DNA of 37,815 nucleotides from Phycisphaerales bacterium. GTDB lineage: Bacteria > Planctomycetota > Phycisphaerae > Phycisphaerales > UBA1924. This document shows, piece after piece, positions 31,691-37,815 of this stretch (its first letter is position 1; each line of letters begins with the position of its first letter). The stretch is from positions 1 through 37,815 of the forward strand of contig WFPK01000091.1 in NCBI GenBank assembly GCA_015487555.1. The letters run 5' to 3'. A program made the translations under genes and the position numbers. The notes under the pieces were generated by a model. The model had not been told where the DNA came from and did not search any database. It worked only from the letters and a program-made list of their open reading frames with translations.

Positions 31691-32131
31691 TTACATCACA
31701 CGCTGGGCGATTGCAAGTTTGAGTTGGGACCTGGTTTTACGCATCAGATCCGCAGCCACACGGAATGCGGAAGCGTTTTCGACGAGTTGCTGCATCAGCC
31801 GTTCGAGATCGCGTTGGTTCCGATCGTGGAAGAGCACCCCCGCGGTCGGGGACTGTGGATTGAGTATCAGCTGGCGTCCGCGGGTCTGGACCTGCCTGGT
31901 CTGCCTGAGGACAAGTTCGCCATGCCCCCCGCCATGACCCGATCGGCGCTCTTGGATCGCTTCGCCGAGGAGTTTCTGAAAATCGCGCGGATCGACATCC
32001 TTGCCCTGATAGTTGGGCGTGTCGATATTGGCGATGTTGTTGGCGATGATCCGTTGGCGCTGACCTGCAAAGAGGAACATCTTTTCCAGCGCGGGTATGG
32101 CTCCAGCTGTATTGAGGTCCTTGATAATCAC
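31691..32131 (-). CDS. flgB: Flagellar proximal rod protein FlgB
   Basis: A 146-residue rod protein. The family motif RIIANNIANIDTPNYQGKDV is at about 26-45, and the C-terminal part (LMQQLVENASAFRVAADLMR) is typical. Its start is GTG 32131 with GGAG 8 bases upstream. It is the first gene of the structural operon and has a candidate sigma-54 promoter just in front. A Gly/His-rich loop (SGHGGGHGELV) is in the middle. Confidence 0.95.
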   Translation of the reverse strand: MIIKDLNTAGAIPALEKMFLFAGQRQRIIANNIANIDTPNYQGKDVDPRDFQKLLGEAIQERRSGHGGGHGELVLRQTRQVQTRGRQLILNPQSPTAGVLFHDRNQRDLERLMQQLVENASAFRVAADLMRKTRSQLKLAIAQRVM

Positions 32132-32154
32132 GGTTCATGCTCCACACTTTGCTC

Positions 32155-32170
32155 CGCAAAGCCCATACCA
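32155..32170 (-). promoter_or_regulatory. Candidate sigma-54 promoter for flgB
   Basis: The minus strand reads TGGTATG-GGCT-TTGCG (32170-32155). This fits the sigma-54 pattern TGGCACG-N4-TTGCW with the invariant GG and GC exactly ten bases apart. Transcription would start near 32144, just upstream of the flgB ribosome site. The gene immediately upstream encodes an NtrC-type sigma-54 activator, which makes the site credible. The resulting leader is very short. Confidence 0.55.
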
Positions 32171-32202
32171 AACGCTCCAAACCCGCCCCTTTGGGCAAAT
32201 CC

Positions 32203-33744
32203 TCAGAGATTGGGCGAAACCAGGCTTTCTTCTTTCCATTTCTTGAGCTTGAGCCCCAGTGTACGGACTCCGATGCCCAATGCCTTGGCGGTCTTCTGGC
32301 GGTGCCCGTTGAACCGCTCGAGCGTCGCCACGATCATGTCCCGCTCAAGATCCGCCAGCGTGCGATCGCCGGGCTGAATACCAGATTCGGTCCCTGGCTT
32401 GGGCTCGGTAAAACTCGAAGCAGACGAGAGCGAATGATTCCCCACCCCATTCGTCGGAGCGATCGATTTGGGCTCGGCCACCCGCGAGGTTGATCCATTG
32501 ATACTCGATGCACGCAAAGGTGTCGCTTTGGGAGTCGGACGCGAAGTCATCAGCCAAGGCTCGATCAGCGTGTGCGCGATGGTTGTTGATTTGGAATCGC
32601 TGAGCACCACCGCCCGTTCGCAGATATTTTGAAGCTCGCGGACATTGCCGGGCCATTGATACCCCTTGAGCAGCCTGATGGCCTCATCGCTCACCTGCAT
32701 GCATCGACGCCCGTCACGCTGACAAATCTGGTCAATAAAGAACTGCGCCAAGACCGGCACATCTTCAAGCCGATCACGCAGCGCGGGAATCTGGATCGGG
32801 AGCACATTGAGCCGATAGAACAAATCCTGACGGAACTCGCCCATCGACGCGGCATGAGGCAGATCGCGGTTGCTCGTTGCGATGATCCGCACATCAACCC
32901 CGATCGTCGCGCTCGAACCCACACGCTCAAAGGCCCGCTCTTGGAGCACCCGCAAAAGCTTGGCCTGGATCTGAAGCGAAACCTCCGAGACTTCATCGAG
33001 CAATAACGACCCCGTATCGGCAAGCTCAAAGCGCCCCTTGCGCAACGCATCGGCCCCGGTAAAGGCACCCTTTTCGTGCCCAAAGAGCTCAGATTCGAGC
33101 AGATTCTCATTGAGGGCTGCGCAGTTGACCGCCAGGTAGGGCGAATCGGATCGTGGGCTCAGATCATGGACTGCATGGGCGACGACTTCTTTGCCCACGC
33201 CGCTCTCGCCGGTGATGAGCACGGTGCCATGACTCGATGCCACCGCGCGGACCTGCTCACGGACCTTGCGCATCGCGTCCGAGTCTCCGATGAGTCGATC
33301 GAGCCCGGTAGCGCCAAGATTATTCCCGCCCGTGTTTCGCCCGGCATTGGCTTTGAGGATCGCGTTTTCGCGAACTACCGCTGCGTGCCCGATGGCGCGT
33401 TTGATCGCGATAATGAGCTCGTCGCCTTCAAAGGGTTTGGTGATGTAGTCATACGCCCCGTTCTTCATCGCCTGGACCGCGGTTTCGATCGTGCCGAAAG
33501 CTGTCATCAGGATCACGGGGAGTTCGTCGTCGATCTCCTGAATCTTGCCCGCGAGCTCAATACCCGTCATCCCGGGCATGTTCAGGTCCGTCACCACCGC
33601 GTCGGGCCTGCGCGAAGCGATCTCTTTGAGCGCCCCCTTGGCATCGCAAGCGGTGCGCACACTCAACCCGGCGCGAGTCAGCGTAGACCCGATCGAATCG
33701 CGCATCATTTCTTTGTCATCTACAACAAGAATCGATCTCACCAT
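32203..33744 (-). CDS. NtrC-family sigma-54 response regulator (FlrC/FleR/FlgR-like)
   Basis: A 513-residue activator of sigma-54 promoters. Receiver domain residues 1-120: acidic pair D9-D10, phospho-acceptor Asp53 (VTDLNMPGMTG), Lys103 (TKPFEGDEL). AAA+ domain about 145-385: Walker A GESGVGKE at 179-186, GAFTGA at 226-231 for sigma-54 contact and Walker B LLLDEV at about 247-252. The C-terminal Fis-type helix-turn-helix (LERFNGHRQKTAKALGIGVR then TLGLKLKKWKEE) binds DNA. A Ser/Pro/Thr-rich linker of about 75 residues joins the last two. The partner kinase gene lies 1 base upstream and the flagellar rod operon begins directly downstream, which points to FlrC-like control of flagellar genes. 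Confidence 0.94.
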   Translation of the reverse strand: MVRSILVVDDKEMMRDSIGSTLTRAGLSVRTACDAKGALKEIASRRPDAVVTDLNMPGMTGIELAGKIQEIDDELPVILMTAFGTIETAVQAMKNGAYDYITKPFEGDELIIAIKRAIGHAAVVRENAILKANAGRNTGGNNLGATGLDRLIGDSDAMRKVREQVRAVASSHGTVLITGESGVGKEVVAHAVHDLSPRSDSPYLAVNCAALNENLLESELFGHEKGAFTGADALRKGRFELADTGSLLLDEVSEVSLQIQAKLLRVLQERAFERVGSSATIGVDVRIIATSNRDLPHAASMGEFRQDLFYRLNVLPIQIPALRDRLEDVPVLAQFFIDQICQRDGRRCMQVSDEAIRLLKGYQWPGNVRELQNICERAVVLSDSKSTTIAHTLIEPWLMTSRPTPKATPLRASSINGSTSRVAEPKSIAPTNGVGNHSLSSASSFTEPKPGTESGIQPGDRTLADLERDMIVATLERFNGHRQKTAKALGIGVRTLGLKLKKWKEESLVSPNL

Positions 33745-33745
33745 A

Positions 33746-34768
33746 TCAACTTACCCCATGAAAACGCACCGCTTGGTGCTGTGGCCGAACCACGATCTCT
33801 GCCTCGCCCAAAGCCTGCTCGCTCTGAGCAACAACCAAAGGCGGTGCCTTTGGCAAATACAACTCGACACATGCGCCCGCAAAGGCATCATCACCCGCGT
33901 CGCCTGGGCGTTTATTATTCCGAACCTCGACTTTGCCATGGTGGGCATCGACAATCCGGTGTACGATCGCCAGCCCAAGCCCGGTGCCCGTTGCGCGGGT
34001 GGTGAAGAACGGATTGAACATTCGTTCGATGACCTGCTCGGGGATGCCGTCGCCTTGATCGCGGATTGAAAAGGCATACCCATCGACCTGCTGATCGGCG
34101 TTTTCGAATGTGCAGGGCTCGATGCCGATGATGACCTGCCTGCCTCCACTGACGCGGTTGGCCTCGCCGGCGTTACGCAAGAGATTGACCAAGGCCTGCT
34201 GAATCAGGGTCGGATCGCACATCAGCTCGAACGAATCTGTATCGAGATCATGGCGTACAACGCTCGAATGCTCAAGATCAGCACAGCACATCTCAAGGGC
34301 GCTGTCGATCAACGCGGACGATTCGCACGGGTGGAGCTGGACTTTCATCTCGCGGGCGAAGGTGAGCACATCGCCGACGATTTCGTCGAGCCCGCGGACC
34401 GCCCGCCCGATCTTCTCGACGACCTGCTGTTGCTCGGGCAGGTCGGCGAGGTCTTCGATGAGCATATTGGCGTAAAGTCGAATCGACCCCAGGGGATTGC
34501 GAATTTCGTGGGATATCCCCGCGGCCATCTCGCCGAGGGCTGCAAGCCGACGCGATCGCTGAAGGGCCTCGTTGGCTTGGTGGAGTTCGGTGTTGAGTCG
34601 GCTGACTTCTGAGCGGAGTTGTCCGTGTGTTCTTTCGAGTTTGGTGGTGACTTCGGTAAAGGCTGCCATCAACTCGGCAAGATCGCCGGTGGAGAGGTTG
34701 TCCGCCGGCAGCGTCCCGGTGACCGCTTCGCCTGAGATCGGTTGTGTTCCAAGTGCCATGCTGCTCAC
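33746..34768 (-). CDS. Soluble sensor histidine kinase (FlrB/FleS/FlgS-like)
   Basis: A 340-residue cytoplasmic kinase without transmembrane helices. An N-terminal coiled coil (about 35-75) leads into the HisKA domain with His87 in GEMAAGISHEIRNPLGSIRL. The ATPase domain has the N box (QALVNLLRNAGEAN), G1 (IRDQGDGIP), F box (MFNPFFTT) and G2 (GTGLGLAIVHRI). No PAS domain is seen. It probably phosphorylates the sigma-54 activator encoded next to it. The start is GTG 34768, overlapping the flgN-like stop by 4 bases; ATG 34759 is an alternative with AAGGTG upstream. The input may be the state of flagellar export, as in Campylobacter FlgS; that is inference. Confidence 0.92.
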   Translation of the reverse strand: MSSMALGTQPISGEAVTGTLPADNLSTGDLAELMAAFTEVTTKLERTHGQLRSEVSRLNTELHQANEALQRSRRLAALGEMAAGISHEIRNPLGSIRLYANMLIEDLADLPEQQQVVEKIGRAVRGLDEIVGDVLTFAREMKVQLHPCESSALIDSALEMCCADLEHSSVVRHDLDTDSFELMCDPTLIQQALVNLLRNAGEANRVSGGRQVIIGIEPCTFENADQQVDGYAFSIRDQGDGIPEQVIERMFNPFFTTRATGTGLGLAIVHRIVDAHHGKVEVRNNKRPGDAGDDAFAGACVELYLPKAPPLVVAQSEQALGEAEIVVRPQHQAVRFHGVS

Positions 34769-35262
34769 CCTTGCCGATCCTGGAGTATGGGATTTGGTGT
34801 CGCCGAGCGAGTGGTGTACGCCCGCAGCGCGCTCATCCCTGTGCCCATCGACCCAAGCTCGTCGGCCAGTCGATCCCGGGTGGATTCCATCAGTTTCTGA
34901 TCCTGGGCGTCGCGCTCGCGGAGCTTTCTCATTGCATGTTCGATCGAGCTGATCCGATCGAAAGCTTTCGACCGCTCGCGCTCGTTGACCAAGGCGATCG
35001 CCTCAGGGTTGCTGATAAATGCGTCGATTTCTTCTCCAACGCAGACAAGCCCACGAACCACAGGCTCGCGTTTGGTCACGATCTCGACAATCTGTTCGAT
35101 ATCACCCGATTCAATCGCATCGGTTTGCCTGACAGCGATCGCGCTGAGCTGATCCATCAATACCTTGGCCTTCTCGACAAGCGAGTTGAGCCGGGCCGAT
35201 TCTAAACTGCTGTGAGCACTTGGGTTCGATCTGTTTATCAGTTTGTCTATCGGTTCGGTCAT
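34765..35262 (-). CDS. flgN: FlgN-like flagellar export chaperone
   Basis: A 165-residue mostly helical protein of the FlgN size class. The segment LNSLVEKAKVLMDQLSAIAV, then IEQIVEIVTKREPVVRGLVC, gives the KREPLV-like motif seen in FlgN-family chaperones, and a coiled-coil helix follows (SSIEHAMRKLRERDAQDQKL). FlgN binds hook-filament junction proteins and delivers them to the export gate. The start at 35262 has GAGGG upstream; the frame is open to 35325. It is translationally coupled to the kinase gene (4-base overlap), which hints at a link between export chaperone and flagellar regulation. The flgK and flgL substrates are not in the window. Confidence 0.75.
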   Translation of the reverse strand: MTEPIDKLINRSNPSAHSSLESARLNSLVEKAKVLMDQLSAIAVRQTDAIESGDIEQIVEIVTKREPVVRGLVCVGEEIDAFISNPEAIALVNERERSKAFDRISSIEHAMRKLRERDAQDQKLMESTRDRLADELGSMGTGMSALRAYTTRSATPNPILQDRQG

Positions 35263-35334
35263 CCATGACCCTCGCAACAGGTTGAGCTCGCGGCTGATAC
35301 GGGAATCCGTTCCCGACACAACCAATCTGCATTG

Positions 35335-35342
35335 TTATCGGC
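35335..35342 (-). promoter_or_regulatory. GCCGATAA box upstream of flgN-like gene (sigma-28 -10-like)
   Basis: The minus strand reads GCCGATAA 73 bases before the flgN-like start, in the 119-base gap after the TPR gene. No TAAA-type -35 lies at the right distance. A hairpin CGGGAA / TTCCCG (35300-35315) lies between the box and the start. Confidence 0.3.
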
Positions 35343-35381
35343 TCTTGGCGCGGATATCACCAGTTTGTGCGCAAAAAAGAC

Positions 35382-37790
35382 TCACTGATCGGATTGCGCA
35401 AGCAGCACCGCGCTCGAGTTGAGCCAACGCTCCCAATCCGACCGGTCCATCGGGAGATTCGGATCGTCCCAGGTCTCATCGGGGATGGTCTCGTAAAATC
35501 GGCGTGCCCGTTCGTTGGCGGTTCGGGCTCGCCCGATCTGATCGGTGGCGATATAGGCATTGACAATCTGCACCATCGCCACAAGTGATGCAGGATCAGA
35601 GACATACCGGTCGCGGGCGCGATCGTAATACCGGATCGCATCGTCGTATTCGCCCAGATCAAAGGCCGAGTCCCCGAGATAAAAATACGCATTGCGTAAA
35701 GCAATGGACTCGAACATCCCCAGTTGCGACGGCTTTTTTCGACCCAACACCTCAATGGTTTTCTCGTATTGCCTGATCGCTTCATACCGATGCTCGGTGA
35801 TCTTGGCGAGTCGATTATTGCGTTCGGCTGCCGGCATCACCTCGCTGAGGGATTCTTCGATGATGTCGCTGAGCCGACGGTGCGCGTCGGCGAGTTTGAA
35901 CAGGATCGCCCCGGCTTCGGGATCCTGAGGATACCGCGCCAAAAACTCGTCGTACCGTTCGATCGCCCGCTCGGGGCGGCCGGTACGATCATACAACCCA
36001 CCAAGCTCGAGGAGTGCATCGCGAAAAAGCTCGGTCTGGGTCGATCCCATCGACCCGTCAAGGGCCGAGATCAGGAGCTTCTCCGCTTGGGCATCGTTGG
36101 AAAGGTCCTCGTCATAAAGGTAAGCCTGGGCCAAGGGCACAAAGCTCGCGTCAGCAAAGGGGCCGATGTCGGCGCCATTGGTGCCCTTTCTCGCCTCGAT
36201 CAAACCTTTATAGACATCCGCAGCCGTCTTGAAATCGCCCAGCGCCCGCAAAGCTTCGGCCAAACGAAACAACGCCTGGGCGTACCGCGGATCCGAGGGC
36301 ATCGACTCGGCATAGAGCTTGAACGCCTGGATCGCTTCGAGCTGATCGCCCGCCCGATCGAACAGGTCCGCCGATCTCCAGAGCGAATCGGCGTAGACGG
36401 GGAGGTTGGTCACGATATACCGGTCGGCGTGCAGGCGGTAGTTGGTCGCTGCGGACATCAGGTGCCTTTGAACCTCGGCCCGAGTCGATGGGTCGAGCCC
36501 CAAGAGCGTACGCACCTCGCTCATCGGCTTGCCCAGCAGCGATTCGGCAGCAGCCTGGTGTCCTTTGGCGAGCGCTTCGAGCACGCCGCCGGGAATCTCC
36601 TGCCCGTGATAGAGCCGATCGGCGAGCACCGCGAACTGGATCGAATCATCAGCATTGCCCGCAGACAATGCATCATCCGCGCGGGCGAGGAGTGAATCGA
36701 GCACCTGCTGGCGTGATGGGTAGGACTCGATCCCGAAGCTGTCGTACTGCTCGACGAGCGAGGAATAGGCTTCGATCGCCAGCTCGGGTTCAGAGAGTCC
36801 CGCCTGCGTCTCACCAAGTCCGAGCAAGGCCAATGGATAGGCAGAAGAGTTGGAATACCGATCGACGATCTCGCTATAAAGGTCCTTTGCCGATGCGGTG
36901 TTGCCTTGGGCATCTTCGATGATCGCCTGCATGAGCAATACTTGAGGATATTGCGGATCGCCAGCAGCCGAGAGGGCCTTGGCATGCTCGACCTGCTCAC
37001 CAGCCTGGCGGATCGCGCCCAGTTCGTTGTATGCCCGCGAGAGGATCAGGTGCAATCTCGATCGCCCCTCGACCCCGGCGCGCTCGAGCCGAGGCATCGC
37101 GCGGAGGATTCTGGTGATCGTCTCGTCGGCAAAGCCCTGCTCTAAGCGGACATTGCCTTGGGTTTCAAGGGCCCAGACCCGATCGGTGATCGGGAGATTG
37201 GGGTCGATGAGCATATCGGCGAGCAGCTCCATCGCCTTGTCGACCTTGGGTTCGACCCGATTGAGCATGGAGTTGACCGCTTGTTTATAAACCGCATCTC
37301 GGAGAAAGCGCTGAGATTCGGGAATCTCGCGTGCCCGCTGGAGCGCCAGATCGAACTGGTCTCGTGCGAGGTAGGTATTGGCCAGTGATGCGAGGTCTTT
37401 GGGCGAGAGCCCGCCGCCGAGTCGTTCGGCTTCGAGGTATTCGCGGATCACCGAGACATGGTTCCGGTCATCATCGAGCAGCTTCTTCTTCTGTCCGCGA
37501 TAGATCGACCGGGCTTTGGCCAGGTGAAAGAGCATCTTGGCTTCGTTGGGGGTTTCGGGTTTTTCGATCCACGGGTAGACCTCGGTATTGAGCAGCTCGA
37601 TGGCCCGCTCGTACTCCTCGTTCTCGATCATCCGGTTGGCCTGCGTGATCGTTGGAGTGATATCGGGATCGGGTGTGGTGGTGATCGAAAAGGCCACCCC
37701 AAGCATGAGCATCCCCGCGCCAACCAGCAGCGTGGGTACCTGCCAGGCATCGCGCCACCCTTCTTTGAGCATCAGCACCGGGTCTTGCAT
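35382..37790 (-). CDS. Large TPR-repeat membrane-anchored protein
   Basis: An 802-residue protein if started at ATG 37790. The frame remains open to the right edge of the window (reading SQPQDPQA before the Met), so the true start may lie outside. One transmembrane segment is at about 18-36 (VPTLLVGAGMLMLGVAF), followed by at least ten tetratricopeptide-like helix pairs to the C-terminus. Examples are IENEEYERAIELLNTEVYPW, LALLGLGETQAGLSEPELAI, ALFRLAEALRALGDFKTAAD and YFYLGDSAFDLGEYDDAIRY. The N-terminus is probably cytoplasmic and the TPR solenoid periplasmic. The repeat count and length resemble BamD/YbgF-like or planctomycete TPR scaffold proteins. No specific function can be named. It lies upstream of the flgN-kinase-activator genes on the same strand. 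Confidence 0.85.
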   Translation of the reverse strand: MQDPVLMLKEGWRDAWQVPTLLVGAGMLMLGVAFSITTTPDPDITPTITQANRMIENEEYERAIELLNTEVYPWIEKPETPNEAKMLFHLAKARSIYRGQKKKLLDDDRNHVSVIREYLEAERLGGGLSPKDLASLANTYLARDQFDLALQRAREIPESQRFLRDAVYKQAVNSMLNRVEPKVDKAMELLADMLIDPNLPITDRVWALETQGNVRLEQGFADETITRILRAMPRLERAGVEGRSRLHLILSRAYNELGAIRQAGEQVEHAKALSAAGDPQYPQVLLMQAIIEDAQGNTASAKDLYSEIVDRYSNSSAYPLALLGLGETQAGLSEPELAIEAYSSLVEQYDSFGIESYPSRQQVLDSLLARADDALSAGNADDSIQFAVLADRLYHGQEIPGGVLEALAKGHQAAAESLLGKPMSEVRTLLGLDPSTRAEVQRHLMSAATNYRLHADRYIVTNLPVYADSLWRSADLFDRAGDQLEAIQAFKLYAESMPSDPRYAQALFRLAEALRALGDFKTAADVYKGLIEARKGTNGADIGPFADASFVPLAQAYLYDEDLSNDAQAEKLLISALDGSMGSTQTELFRDALLELGGLYDRTGRPERAIERYDEFLARYPQDPEAGAILFKLADAHRRLSDIIEESLSEVMPAAERNNRLAKITEHRYEAIRQYEKTIEVLGRKKPSQLGMFESIALRNAYFYLGDSAFDLGEYDDAIRYYDRARDRYVSDPASLVAMVQIVNAYIATDQIGRARTANERARRFYETIPDETWDDPNLPMDRSDWERWLNSSAVLLAQSDQ

Positions 37791-37815
37791 TGCTTGGGGG
37801 TCTTGGGGCTGGGAG

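Noticed and set aside
35347..35363. Second sigma-54 promoter upstream of the flgN-like gene
   Set aside because: GG and GC are ten bases apart, but the -12 region reads GCGC instead of TTGC and the rest matches poorly.
35724..36695. 323-residue plus-strand frame antisense to the TPR gene
   Set aside because: The TPR protein has clear repeat structure on the minus strand; this frame is a shadow.

Overview
This window is almost entirely one long flagellar gene cluster, read on the minus strand, from a moderately GC-rich Gram-negative-type bacterium. Lipoprotein signals, an OmpA-type MotB and FliO/FliP signal peptides fit a cell with an outer membrane. The gene order (flgB-flgC-fliE-fliF-fliG-fliH-fliI-fliJ-motE-like-fliK-flgD-TIGR02530-flgE-flbD-motA-motB-fliL-fliN-fliO-fliP-fliQ-fliR-flhB-flhA-flhF-flhG-x-fliA) resembles the fla operon of Firmicutes and the flagellar clusters of some Planctomycetota. 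I lean towards a Phycisphaerae-type planctomycete, but this is inference and cannot be proved from the window alone.

Layout. Positions 1-4597 (plus strand) hold the 3' end of a small protein gene with a strong intrinsic terminator, a TolB/PD40-type beta-propeller lipoprotein, a second lipoprotein, a small unknown protein and a XerC/XerD-type tyrosine recombinase. The recombinase converges on folK (minus strand, 4605-5087). From 5200 to the right edge everything is on the minus strand. Read in transcription order from the right edge: an 802-residue TPR membrane protein, a FlgN-like chaperone, a soluble sensor kinase and an NtrC-type sigma-54 activator (flgN, kinase and activator overlap or abut). 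Next comes a candidate sigma-54 promoter, then the basal-body, hook, motor and export operon. It ends with flhF, flhG, an unknown two-helix membrane protein and the sigma-28 gene fliA, followed by a clear intrinsic terminator at 5135-5163.

How the genes work together. flgB, flgC, fliE and fliF encode proximal rod and MS-ring. fliG and fliN are switch/C-ring proteins, with no fliM in its usual place. fliH, fliI and fliJ are the export ATPase complex, and fliO, fliP, fliQ, fliR, flhB and flhA the export gate. flgD, flgE and fliK build the hook and set its length. motA, motB, fliL and flbD serve the stator, and flhF and flhG set flagellar site and number. Regulation looks two-tiered: the kinase/activator pair with sigma-54 acting on flgB, and FliA (sigma-28) acting on late promoters. 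A sigma-28-like promoter is visible in front of motA. Filament, hook-cap, L/P-ring and chemotaxis genes are not in the window.

Notable oddities: no fliM between fliL and fliN; a 14-bp tandem array in the fliA leader; many in-frame minisatellites inside flagellar genes; a FlgD with a long Asp/Asn tail; a FliP with a tandem PRIR-type C-terminal tail that also encodes the fliQ ribosome-binding site; and two unrecognised membrane proteins (the 123-residue protein between flhG and fliA, and the TPR protein) embedded in or next to the flagellar genes.
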